Shown here one piece after another: positions 1 to 7,569 of a DNA stretch of 8,872 nucleotides. A program made the translations under genes and the position numbers. Position 1 is the stretch's first letter, and each line of letters starts with the position of its first letter. This DNA is from a bacterium. GTDB lineage: Bacteria; Planctomycetota; JACOTG01; JAUIME01. The stretch covers positions 1-8,872 of the forward strand of contig JAUIME010000176.1 in the NCBI GenBank assembly GCA_030433195.1. The letters run 5' to 3'. Under the pieces are notes generated by a model. The model was not told the origin of the DNA. It made no database searches and saw only the letters and a program-made list of their open reading frames with translations.

Positions 1-1
1 A

Positions 2-1462
2 ACGCACGACCTCCTCCTCGCGAGCAACGTCTCGGGTCAAGAGTCCGACCGCGTCGTTCGACTTTACGCGCGGCAGAACGGCGAGGTGACGTTCGCGCCG
101 CAGCCGTTCCACGAGCTGCGCCTCACGCGCGACGTGGTGGGGATCGGGGTTGCCGACGTCCACCCCGATCCGGGCGACGAGATCTTGCTGTTTTTCGGGA
201 AGGCGGTGCTCGCGTACCGATGGAAGGTCGCGCAGAAGGATCGCTACACGAAACTCGCCGACGTTCGATTCCTGTGGCAGATTCCTCACCCGCGGACGTT
301 GTTCTCATGGAACGAAGGAGTTCGCGACGTCGACGGCGACGGGCTCGTCGATCTCGTGATTCCGGAGCCGAACGGCCACCGGTTGCTGCTCCAGCGGCGC
401 GTCGACGGCAAGGCGACGTTCACGGAGGCGGTGTCGTTCCTGGCGCTGCCGCGCGAGCGTCTGCGCGACCGATGGCGCCAGCAGTTCGCGCGCGGTGATC
501 GTGGGAGTCGAGAGGTTCAGATCCGGCTCGATCTCGAATCCGATTCGGGCTTCAGCGGGCCGTTCCTCGCGGTCAACGAGGAGATCCCCGTCTTGCGCTT
601 CGCGGATTGGGACGGCGACGGTGACGTGGACGGAATCGCGCAGAGCGCGACGTCCCTGCTCGTGTGGCGTCAGGAGAAGGCGGGCGTCTTCGAGTCGAAG
701 CCGGGTATCTCGCTCGAGCTTCCCGTCGATCCGGAGAAGACGCAGTACGACGTCTCGTATCGCGCGCATGTCGGCGATTTCGACGCCGACGGGCGATCCG
801 ATTACCTGATGCTCGCCGGCGACTCGCAGCTCGCGCGCAAGTCGAAGGAGACGCGCACCCAAGTGCTCGTCTACACGCAGGCCGCCACGGAGAAGCGTGC
901 GAAGAAATCCGATGGCGGGGCGAAGGCGCTCTTCGGCGCGTCGGGCGTGCCGGCTCAGTTGCTCGTTCTCTCGGGCTTTGCGGGCGGGTCGCATTTCACC
1001 GACGTCGACGGCGACGGCCGCGACGATTTCATCGTCGGCTCGTTACGCCTCGACCTGCTCGCGAAGCTTCGCGACACGATCCAAGACGAGGATTCGGTCG
1101 AGACCGAACTCTACGTGTTTCGCAATCGCGGGGGGACGTTCAGCGAACGACCCGATATCTCGCACTCGATCAAGCTCAGCGCCGACGATCTCGACGGGCT
1201 CGGCGACGATCTCGTGGCGCGATTCATCGGCGATCTCACGAAGGACGGAACGAGCGAGCTACTCGTGCGTTCGACCGGAACGAAAGTGAAGATCCTCATG
1301 GTGCGCAATCGCAGGGGGGACCTGCAGATCATCGATCGGCCGCTGTTCTCGCTCGACGTTCACGAGGACGCCGAGGTGACGTTGGCACGACCGTCGGCGA
1401 ACGGAGTTCCCGAGCTGTTGGTTCTCGAAGACGGCGGCGTCCGCCACGTGAGGTTCCGATGA
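2..1462 (+). CDS. FG-GAP/VCBS repeat protein, 5'-truncated by window edge
   Basis: The frame is open from base 2 to the TGA at 1460-1462, giving 486 residues. Sense-coding protein before the first possible in-window start (GTG at 86) shows that the true start lies outside the window. The protein carries spaced acidic loops of the DxDGDGxxD type seen in FG-GAP/VCBS repeats. They are DVDGDGLVD at 326-352, DWDGDGDVD at 605-631, DFDADGRSD at 776-802 and DVDGDGRDD at 1001-1027, plus a weaker DLTKDGTSE at 1232-1258 and a degenerate DVHPDPGDE near 155. Each is followed by a short hydrophobic strand such as LVIPE or FIVGS. In this family such loops bind calcium between blades of integrin-like beta-propellers, and the proteins are usually secreted or surface-anchored. 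The N-terminus is missing, so a signal peptide cannot be checked. No enzymatic domain is visible. The exact role is unknown; binding or structural at the cell surface is an inference. Its stop overlaps the start of the next, similar gene, which implies an operon. Confidence -1.
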   Translation, partial: THDLLLASNVSGQESDRVVRLYARQNGEVTFAPQPFHELRLTRDVVGIGVADVHPDPGDEILLFFGKAVLAYRWKVAQKDRYTKLADVRFLWQIPHPRTLFSWNEGVRDVDGDGLVDLVIPEPNGHRLLLQRRVDGKATFTEAVSFLALPRERLRDRWRQQFARGDRGSREVQIRLDLESDSGFSGPFLAVNEEIPVLRFADWDGDGDVDGIAQSATSLLVWRQEKAGVFESKPGISLELPVDPEKTQYDVSYRAHVGDFDADGRSDYLMLAGDSQLARKSKETRTQVLVYTQAATEKRAKKSDGGAKALFGASGVPAQLLVLSGFAGGSHFTDVDGDGRDDFIVGSLRLDLLAKLRDTIQDEDSVETELYVFRNRGGTFSERPDISHSIKLSADDLDGLGDDLVARFIGDLTKDGTSELLVRSTGTKVKILMVRNRRGDLQIIDRPLFSLDVHEDAEVTLARPSANGVPELLVLEDGGVRHVRFR

Positions 1463-1464
1463 TG
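1450..1464 (+). promoter_or_regulatory. RBS and overlapping stop/start (ATGA) coupling two VCBS genes
   Basis: GAGG (1450-1453) lies inside the last codons of the first VCBS gene. It is followed after 5 nt by ATG (1459-1461), which overlaps the TGA stop (1460-1462). A second in-frame ATG begins at 1462. Such overlaps commonly mark translational coupling. Which ATG is used cannot be decided from sequence and changes the protein by only one residue. Confidence -1.
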
Positions 1465-3342
1465 CGACGAACGAAACGATCGATGCGAAGCGGATGCCGC
1501 CGGGGGCGGAGCGTTCCGTCGGTGGATAGGACCGCGGTCGCGAAGGTCGCTCTGCCGATCGCGGTTCTCGTCGCGACGTTCTTGCTGCTGACGGGATCGG
1601 CCTCGGCGATTCTCGTGCAGTCGGCGACGTCCGGTCCCGAACCCGAGGTCGTGGGGACGGTCGTTCCCGCGTTCGACGTCGCGCACTACGAGATCGTCGA
1701 CGTCGACGGGGACGGGACGGCTGAAGTTCTGGTCATCGGGAGCGACGGCGAGGTTCGTACGTGGCGCTTCGACGCGAAGCGCAAGGCGTTCGACGAGAAG
1801 CCGCGCGGAAGCCTCGTGCTCGAGAATCCCGATCACGTGGTGGTCGCCGTGGGAGACGTGCTCGGTGTCGGGAAGGGCACGCAGCTGGTCGTGCTGTCAC
1901 CCGACGGCGCGACGGCGTATCCGTTCGGAGACGACGGCGCGGTGGCATCGGAGGGAGTTCGCCTCGCGCGTCGCGCGCGGCTCGAGCTGCGCCTCGGTCG
2001 TCCACGACGCGCCGAGATCCTGCAAGACGTGAACGGGGACGGGCTCCTCGATCTCATCGTCCCCACCGAGCGAACGACCGACCTGTGGATGAACGAATCG
2101 CAGGGACAGGGTTCGAGCGACGAGGTCGCGGGCTCGAACGGCGGCGGGGAGGCTTCGGCGGAGAACGACGGCGGCGCGTCGGACGAGGACGGCAAGCCTG
2201 CGATCCGTTTCAGACGCGCGGCGCAGATTCTCGTCGACGTCGATCGCGAGCGCGAGACCGCGGTCTCGGCGCTCTCGGATCGCATCTCGTGTACGTTCAT
2301 GATCCCGAAGTTGCGGATCGAAGACTTGAACCGCGACGGGCGCTCCGACTTGCGCGTCGACCTGGGCAAGGATCGCGCGTTCCACATGCAGCGAGAGGAT
2401 GGCGCGATTCCGTCGACACCCGACGTCGAGCTCGATCTGCGGATCTTCAAAGACACCACGCCGAAGGCGAGTGTCGAGCTCGGCGAGACGGTCGCGGGTT
2501 CGGACGACACGAACTTCTACGCGCAAGACTTGAACGGCGACGACATCCCCGACTACGTGATCGCGCATCGACGCAAGGTCTGGGTGTTCCACGGCAGCGA
2601 GGAGGGACCGCAGTTCACGCGTCCTTCGAGCATCCTCAAGGTCGCCGAGGACATCTCGGCGCTTCTGGTCGAGCGGCTCAACGACGACGAGTATCCCGAT
2701 CTCGTGCTGTTCAAGATTCGCGCGCCGGGAGTGACGACGCTCCTGCGTGGACTCGTCTCGGAGTGGGATCTCTCGATGACGCTCGTCTCGTATCCGGGGA
2801 CGGGTGGCCGCTCCTTCGCGCGTGAGCCCGATCGTCGCAGCGAGCTCGTGATTCGGCTTCCGTCGATCCTGAGCGTGTTGCGCGACCCGGCGGCGATCCT
2901 GCAACGACTCGAGGACGCGGCCGGGAAGTTCCGCGACAGCGAGCAAGGCGACTTCGACGGGAAGACGGGTGACGACGTGGCGCTGGTCTCGGAGGACTTC
3001 GAACGCATCGAAGTGTGGTTCGCGCGCGGTAACGAATCCGGGGATCGCGCCGAGACCGAAGTCGGAAGGGTGCTGCGCGACGTCTTCTTCGAATCGGAGA
3101 GTCGCGTGTGGGACCTCGACCGGATCCTGAGTCTGATCGCGAGCTTCGGGGATCAGCGGACGGCGGCGCTCACGGGCGATCGTGATCCCGACGCGGCGAC
3201 CGTGCTACGGCCGCAGTCGGACTACTTGCGGTCGTCCCTCGCACACGGGGACGTCGACGGGGACGGCCGGGCCGAACTCGTGGTCACGTACGTTCGCCTC
3301 GACGACGACGCCGCGGTGCTCGACTTCGTCTCGCTGCGGTGA
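1459..3342 (+). CDS. Secreted FG-GAP/VCBS repeat protein
   Basis: A 627-residue protein starting at ATG 1459, with a second in-frame ATG directly after it at 1462. The first ATG overlaps the TGA of the upstream gene, and a GAGG at 1450-1453 sits 5 nt (or 8 nt) ahead of the two ATGs. The frame is open much further upstream but there encodes only Arg-rich shadow sequence. Residues 1-30 are strongly basic, 31-48 hydrophobic, and ASA at 48-50 looks like a signal peptidase I site, so export is predicted. Seven acidic loops follow: DVDGDGTAE (81), DVNGDGLLD (190), DLNRDGRSD (289), DLNGDDIPD (357), RLNDDEYPD (406), DFDGKTGDD (498) and DVDGDGRAE (598). Two of these, 406 and 498, are degenerate. Residues 214-246 form a Gly/Ser/Asp/Glu-rich insert, probably a flexible linker. 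The architecture suggests an extracytoplasmic calcium-binding beta-propeller; substrate or partner is unknown. It is probably a diverged paralogue of the upstream gene and translationally coupled to it. The last codons are tandemly duplicated past the stop. Confidence -1.
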   Translation: MMRRTKRSMRSGCRRGRSVPSVDRTAVAKVALPIAVLVATFLLLTGSASAILVQSATSGPEPEVVGTVVPAFDVAHYEIVDVDGDGTAEVLVIGSDGEVRTWRFDAKRKAFDEKPRGSLVLENPDHVVVAVGDVLGVGKGTQLVVLSPDGATAYPFGDDGAVASEGVRLARRARLELRLGRPRRAEILQDVNGDGLLDLIVPTERTTDLWMNESQGQGSSDEVAGSNGGGEASAENDGGASDEDGKPAIRFRRAAQILVDVDRERETAVSALSDRISCTFMIPKLRIEDLNRDGRSDLRVDLGKDRAFHMQREDGAIPSTPDVELDLRIFKDTTPKASVELGETVAGSDDTNFYAQDLNGDDIPDYVIAHRRKVWVFHGSEEGPQFTRPSSILKVAEDISALLVERLNDDEYPDLVLFKIRAPGVTTLLRGLVSEWDLSMTLVSYPGTGGRSFAREPDRRSELVIRLPSILSVLRDPAAILQRLEDAAGKFRDSEQGDFDGKTGDDVALVSEDFERIEVWFARGNESGDRAETEVGRVLRDVFFESESRVWDLDRILSLIASFGDQRTAALTGDRDPDAATVLRPQSDYLRSSLAHGDVDGDGRAELVVTYVRLDDDAAVLDFVSLR

Positions 3343-3372
3343 ACCAGTTTCATTTCGCTGCGGTGAACCAAG
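3325..3372 (+). repeat. 24-bp tandem duplication spanning a stop codon
   Basis: Two adjacent 24-bp units, 3325-3348 and 3349-3372, match over their first 22 bases with two differences. They share an exact 16-base core, tcgctgcggtgaacca, at 3331-3346 and 3355-3370. Unit 1 encodes FVSLR and the stop of the second VCBS gene. Unit 2 lies after that stop, in the same frame, and would read FISLR followed by another TGA (3364-3366). The pattern looks like a short slippage or duplication event that left the gene end doubled. No role is evident. Confidence -1.
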
Positions 3373-3390
3373 AGCGCGGGCGATCGTCGG

Positions 3391-4878
3391 TCAAAGGTCG
3401 ATGCGTCGGTCGAAGACGAGGCGGCGGTCCGCGTTGAAGTCGAGCGTTTCGAGGATCGTCCACAGGTCGGGTTCGGGCTGCCCGCTGTAGACTTCCTTGC
3501 CGCCGTAGATCACCTTCACGTCGCTCGTCGTGTCGATCATCTCGGGGTTCAAGTAGATCGTCAGGCCCTTGTGGGATGGCCGCATCGTGGTCTCGATCTC
3601 GATGGTGTTGCCCGAGCGCGTTGCGCGGATCGTCTGCCGATCGACGGGGTCCGGACACCCGATCCAATACATCGCGGGTTTGCCGATGCGGGTCGTCTGG
3701 TCTTCGTCGGTCCGAAGCGGGAACGGCTGCGTCGCATGCTCCCACACGATCGTCTCGGGGAAGCGCTCGCGGACCTGATTGCCGAGAAACTGCAGCGCCT
3801 TCTTCGGCTCTCCGGGTGGGAATCCGTGGGCGAGCTTGGGGAACGACTCGAAGTAGATGTTCTCGTAGCCGCCCGGGTCCTTTTCGCGCAACTCCTCGAT
3901 CCGATCCCAGACGAAGAGGTAGGTCCCGGGCATCGTGTTCTTGTCTTCGAGTCCGATCGTGTAGTGCATCGGCAAGTTCCGAACGTTCGGGAGCAATCCG
4001 TGCTGGATTGCGACGACCTCTTCCTTGTGCTCGAGCTGGCTTTTCGGTTCGGCCATGAGCACGCCCGAGAACGGGAGCGACGCGGCCAAGAGATCGGGAT
4101 GGCGTCCCGCCATGAACCACGACCCCGTCCCGCCCATGCTGAAACCGGCGACGTAGACCCGATCCGGATCGACCTGCAGTTGGACCTTCGCGATCTCGAG
4201 GATGGTCAGGATGAAGCGCTCACCGTGAACCGTGTTCCAGGTGTCGTGCACGAGGCGGATCCCTTGGGGGTACGCGCCGATGCAGTCCTTGGCGCGCCAC
4301 GTGCCGCGCGGCTCGTCGGCCGATCCAGCGCCCTCGCCGCCTCCGTGTAACCCGACGATGAGCCCCTTGTCGCGTCCGCCGCCGGCGACGTAGAACCAGG
4401 CTTCGCCATAGGGCGTGTCGATGATCGCTTTGCCTCGCGACATTCGCGCGCGCGGGCCGAACTTCTTGCTCGGCTTCCACAGGGCTTCGACGACGTCGTC
4501 GAGTTGTCCGTCCTCGAGATCGAACTGGATTGCCTCGGCCGCTTTGCGAACGGCAGCGCGCTCGGCGGCGTCCCATGATTCGAAACGAGTCTTGGGGCGG
4601 CTCTTCCAGAACTGTTCGCCGAGCTCTTCGAGCTCACGCCGCATCGGGCCCGACAGCTGCGGTGCCGACGCGGTGACGACGGGCTCCGGAGTTCTCGGAG
4701 TTGCGTACGACGACGATGCCGACATCGTGCCGGCCAGTCCGACGACGAGCAAGAGGATCGCCCAGCGCTCGATAAGGCGAGGCAGGGGGTGCCCGAAAGC
4801 CCGCGTGAAGCGACGTGGGCGGCGTGCGGTCTCGAGCATCGGATCGATGATGGGCGCGGGGCGACTCGTGGCGCGCAT
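3391..4878 (-). CDS. Secreted alpha/beta-hydrolase esterase (PHB depolymerase/feruloyl-esterase-like)
   Basis: A 495-residue protein if initiated at ATG 4878, which has a GAGGAG 6 nt upstream. Residues 1-38 are basic, 41-53 hydrophobic (ILLLVVGLAG), and SYA at 57-59 is a plausible signal-peptide end, so export is expected. The mature part has an alpha/beta-hydrolase core: HGGG at 178-181 fits the oxyanion-hole loop, GFSMG (245-249) contains the likely nucleophile Ser247, Asp312 lies in GLEDKN, and His351 in AHGFP completes a plausible triad. This resembles the secreted esterase/PHB-depolymerase/LpqC group of carboxylic ester hydrolases; the actual substrate is unknown. Residues about 410-495 form a trailing beta-rich module (GLTIYLNPEMID, then VIYGGKEVYSG) that resembles, from memory, C-terminal modules of planctomycetal hydrolases. 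The same frame continues upstream into ComEC without a stop, so a fused product cannot be excluded. A signal peptide in the middle of such a fusion would be odd, which favours independent translation. Confidence -1.
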   Translation of the reverse strand: MRATSRPAPIIDPMLETARRPRRFTRAFGHPLPRLIERWAILLLVVGLAGTMSASSSYATPRTPEPVVTASAPQLSGPMRRELEELGEQFWKSRPKTRFESWDAAERAAVRKAAEAIQFDLEDGQLDDVVEALWKPSKKFGPRARMSRGKAIIDTPYGEAWFYVAGGGRDKGLIVGLHGGGEGAGSADEPRGTWRAKDCIGAYPQGIRLVHDTWNTVHGERFILTILEIAKVQLQVDPDRVYVAGFSMGGTGSWFMAGRHPDLLAASLPFSGVLMAEPKSQLEHKEEVVAIQHGLLPNVRNLPMHYTIGLEDKNTMPGTYLFVWDRIEELREKDPGGYENIYFESFPKLAHGFPPGEPKKALQFLGNQVRERFPETIVWEHATQPFPLRTDEDQTTRIGKPAMYWIGCPDPVDRQTIRATRSGNTIEIETTMRPSHKGLTIYLNPEMIDTTSDVKVIYGGKEVYSGQPEPDLWTILETLDFNADRRLVFDRRIDL

Positions 4879-7569
4879 GGCGGTCTCCTCGTCGGGGGGA
4901 GAGTCGGCGCTTCGTGCGCGAGCGGCTCCGGTGCGGCTCGTCGGCAGGCGCGGTGCTCGTCCCTCGTTCGGCGGGCTCACTGTAACGGAGCCGCGTCGGG
5001 ACTTCCACTGCTCGTCGGTTGGCAACCCCGCGACGAACGTCTCGATTCCGAATCGAGGGCCGGGAGCGAGCCGGCTCTCGGGGTCTTCGGGGGCTAGCCG
5101 AATCCGGATGCGTCCATGCTGCCACGTGGCGAAACAGCGGATCGCTCGATCGCGAAGCCAGGCCGCCCGGCGTGCGTCGAGCGAGCGTTCGCGTCCGCTC
5201 GCGATGACGACCGTCGGCGCGGCGAGCTCGAGGAGACGATCGAGGTTCGCGGCCTCGCTTCCGTGGTGCGGGAGCACGAGGATGTCGCACGCGGGATCGG
5301 CCGTCTCGAGGAGGGCCGCGATTCCCGCTTCCTCGAGGTCACCGGTCAAAAGGGCGGTCCGGCGACCGATCTCGATGCGCAAGACCAGCGAGCGGTCGTT
5401 GTCGCTCTCGAGTCGGATCCGCGCGTGTGGGTTCGGGTGCAGCACCGTGATCCGGTACCGTTCTTGCCGTGGGCTCGGCGGAGTGTCGAGCAGGACGACC
5501 CCGGCCGATGCGCGGGAGACGGCCACGCCCTCGCGTCGGGCGTGTCGGACGATCGCGTCGCCGCCGGGAGAGTCTTCGAAGCCATGGGGGATCACGAGCC
5601 GAGCGACCCGGATCGCGTCGATCACGTCGCGCGCGCCGTTCGTGTGGTCTCGGTCGGCGTGCGAGAGCACGAGAAGGTCGAGCGTGCGGACCCTCGCGGC
5701 GTGAAGCGCGGGGACGATCACGCGAGCGCCGACGCCCTCGTTCATCATCGAACCGGCGTCGTACAGAACGGAACGGCCGTCGGGAAAGCGCAGGAGGGTC
5801 GACGTGCCGTGACCCACGTCGAGCCATTCGATGACGGGCATCCGCGGGGGCCGCTCGCGCAGCCCGAAGGCGTAGATCGCGAGCGCGGCGGCGACGAGAG
5901 TCAGTCCGAGTCGACGGAGGCGGTACGCGAGCGAGATTCCCGAGGCCAGGTACAGCGCGATCATCGGTGCGCTCGCCGGTGGGAGCTCGCGGGTCGCCAG
6001 CCATCCGGTGTCCAGTCGGTCGAGGATGCCGCGCATGCCATCGAGCGCGAGGGCCACGGGCCACGTCGCGGCCGACGCGATCGAGGACGAAGCGAGAGCG
6101 AGCCCGAGCCACACGAACCCTCCCGCGAGGGCGGCGACGACGAGCGGAAGCAAGAGCGGGGCGCCGGGAATCGCGGCGGGGTGCAGACCGTGGAAGTAGC
6201 AGAGCATCCACGGCAGAGTGCCGAGCAGGACGATCAGCGTGGTGCGCACGGTCTGCGCGCAAGAAACGAGAACGCGTCGGATGAAGCGAACCAGCCGGGC
6301 CGCCAGGCCGGGATCGACACGCGCTCCCGCGCCGCTTCGGACCGAACTCGAACCACTCCATGGTTCGCTCGATGCCACGAGGATCGACGCGACCGCAACG
6401 AACGAGAGTTGGAAGCCGGGTTGAAACAACGCGAGCGGCTCGACGAACCAGATCGCGAGCGCCGCGATCGCGAGCGCGTCGAGCGGCGTGCGCGAGCGAT
6501 CGAGCCAAGATCCGATGCGGGCCGCCCCCAGCATGATGGAAGCGCGAACGACGGAGACCGACAGACCCGTGAGCGTTGCGTAGGTCGCGAGGGATCCGAG
6601 GAACACGGCGAGCCTTGCACGACGTCCGAGAGGCACCGGCTTCAGGAGCGATTCGAGCATCGTTCCGAGAAGAACGACATGCAACCCCGAGATCGCGAAG
6701 AAGTGCAGGGTGCCCGTGCGCCGGAGCGTTTCGCGGTCGGCTTGCGGGAGAGCGGCACGGATGCCGAGGAGCAGCGAACCGAGCCAACCGGCATCGCGCT
6801 CGTCGAAGTGGGTCACGATCTTCTGCCAACAGCAGCATCGAAGACGTTCGACGGAGCGCCTCCAGCTCGCGGTCGCGACGCCACTCGACGGGTCCGAGCG
6901 TACGTTGGCCGGATCGGCGATTCGAAGCTCACCGACGATCCCGCGCACGAGGGCTGCCGATCGAGCGTCGTAGCCGCCGTCGTTGCGCTGCGAGGGAGGG
7001 GCCTTCAGTGCGCCGCTGGCGACGATCGGATCGCCCGACAGCAAGCCGCGCGGCCAAGCCGGAGCTCGCAATATGACCTCGCCGTCGAGCGGATGCCATC
7101 GGCCCGATGGAGCGAGCGCCGCATCGACACGCGCGCGTACTGACACGCTCGGGGGCAGGTCGAAGGTCCGCGACGTGGCAGGGGCGCCGCCACCCGGATC
7201 CGGCGGACTCGGCCGGGCGGGAGCGAAGGGAGTCTCGAGCAGCGTCATCCGCAACGTCACGACGCGTCGGCCTTCGAGCGCGAGACGCGCGAGTGACCCG
7301 TCGAGGCGATGCAGCTCGCTCCGCGTGTGGACCGCCCCGAGCACGAAGGCGGCCGCCATGGCCAACGCGAGCGCGCACGAAGCGGGGGTGCGGAGGATCC
7401 AGAGACTCGACACGAGGACGGCGAGCATGCCAACCGCCAAGGTCGTGACCCCGAGCGGAGCGTCGCCCGTCGCGCCCGTATGTGCGGTCGCGATACCCGC
7501 CGCGACCGCGAGCGCCACGGGGACGATGCAGACCGGTCGGCGGGAGGGAACGAAGGAACGAGACGACAC
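3391..7569 (-). CDS. comEC: ComEC/Rec2 DNA-uptake channel, frame continuous with an esterase
   Basis: An uninterrupted frame of 1392 codons from a GTG at 7569 (GAGG at 7580-7583, 10 nt ahead) to TGA at 3391-3393. Numbered from that start, residues 1-80 hold N-terminal hydrophobic segments. Near 195-211 is NDGGYDARSAALVRG, like the soluble N-terminal (DUF4131-type) domain of ComEC. Residues about 255-575 form the Competence membrane domain, with the hallmark GTLHFFAISGLHV at 286-298 and the VRAS...FQPGFQLSF region after it. Residues about 578-830 are a metallo-beta-lactamase domain with DVGHG, the metal motif HADRDH (637-642), LLTGD (about 740-744) and LPHHGSE (766-772). All expected ComEC blocks are present, so the channel that passes single-stranded DNA across the inner membrane looks intact. 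The ComEC part should end near residue 830-860, but there is no stop. About 70 Pro/Arg/Ser-rich residues follow, then a complete esterase (residues 898-1392), annotated separately because it has its own RBS and signal peptide. An earlier in-frame start at 7782 would overlap coaD and is less likely. Confidence -1.
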   Translation of the reverse strand: MSSRSFVPSRRPVCIVPVALAVAAGIATAHTGATGDAPLGVTTLAVGMLAVLVSSLWILRTPASCALALAMAAAFVLGAVHTRSELHRLDGSLARLALEGRRVVTLRMTLLETPFAPARPSPPDPGGGAPATSRTFDLPPSVSVRARVDAALAPSGRWHPLDGEVILRAPAWPRGLLSGDPIVASGALKAPPSQRNDGGYDARSAALVRGIVGELRIADPANVRSDPSSGVATASWRRSVERLRCCCWQKIVTHFDERDAGWLGSLLLGIRAALPQADRETLRRTGTLHFFAISGLHVVLLGTMLESLLKPVPLGRRARLAVFLGSLATYATLTGLSVSVVRASIMLGAARIGSWLDRSRTPLDALAIAALAIWFVEPLALFQPGFQLSFVAVASILVASSEPWSGSSSVRSGAGARVDPGLAARLVRFIRRVLVSCAQTVRTTLIVLLGTLPWMLCYFHGLHPAAIPGAPLLLPLVVAALAGGFVWLGLALASSSIASAATWPVALALDGMRGILDRLDTGWLATRELPPASAPMIALYLASGISLAYRLRRLGLTLVAAALAIYAFGLRERPPRMPVIEWLDVGHGTSTLLRFPDGRSVLYDAGSMMNEGVGARVIVPALHAARVRTLDLLVLSHADRDHTNGARDVIDAIRVARLVIPHGFEDSPGGDAIVRHARREGVAVSRASAGVVLLDTPPSPRQERYRITVLHPNPHARIRLESDNDRSLVLRIEIGRRTALLTGDLEEAGIAALLETADPACDILVLPHHGSEAANLDRLLELAAPTVVIASGRERSLDARRAAWLRDRAIRCFATWQHGRIRIRLAPEDPESRLAPGPRFGIETFVAGLPTDEQWKSRRGSVTVSPPNEGRAPRLPTSRTGAARARSADSPPDEETAMRATSRPAPIIDPMLETARRPRRFTRAFGHPLPRLIERWAILLLVVGLAGTMSASSSYATPRTPEPVVTASAPQLSGPMRRELEELGEQFWKSRPKTRFESWDAAERAAVRKAAEAIQFDLEDGQLDDVVEALWKPSKKFGPRARMSRGKAIIDTPYGEAWFYVAGGGRDKGLIVGLHGGGEGAGSADEPRGTWRAKDCIGAYPQGIRLVHDTWNTVHGERFILTILEIAKVQLQVDPDRVYVAGFSMGGTGSWFMAGRHPDLLAASLPFSGVLMAEPKSQLEHKEEVVAIQHGLLPNVRNLPMHYTIGLEDKNTMPGTYLFVWDRIEELREKDPGGYENIYFESFPKLAHGFPPGEPKKALQFLGNQVRERFPETIVWEHATQPFPLRTDEDQTTRIGKPAMYWIGCPDPVDRQTIRATRSGNTIEIETTMRPSHKGLTIYLNPEMIDTTSDVKVIYGGKEVYSGQPEPDLWTILETLDFNADRRLVFDRRIDL
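4879..4890 (-). promoter_or_regulatory. Internal Shine-Dalgarno for the esterase start
   Basis: Read on the minus strand, GAGGAG (4890-4885) is followed by the 6-nt spacer accgcc and ATG at 4878. This is the strongest ribosome-binding site within the long minus-strand frame. It coincides exactly with the onset of a basic, then hydrophobic signal-peptide-like sequence, which decides the esterase start. Confidence -1.

Noticed and set aside
664..1458. Upstream extension of the second VCBS gene to an ATG at 664
   Set aside because: The extension overlaps the first VCBS gene in another frame and encodes Arg-rich shadow sequence. The signal peptide and RBS place the start at 1459/1462.
3343..3400. 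Bidirectional terminator in the convergent gap
   Set aside because: No inverted repeat with a stable stem or T-run was found; the repeat here is direct, not inverted.
4415..7143. Long plus-strand open frames opposite comEC and the esterase (429 and 675 codons)
   Set aside because: Both are Arg/Glu/Asp-rich with no recognisable domain, lie wholly antisense to well-supported genes, and are expected by chance in GC-rich DNA.
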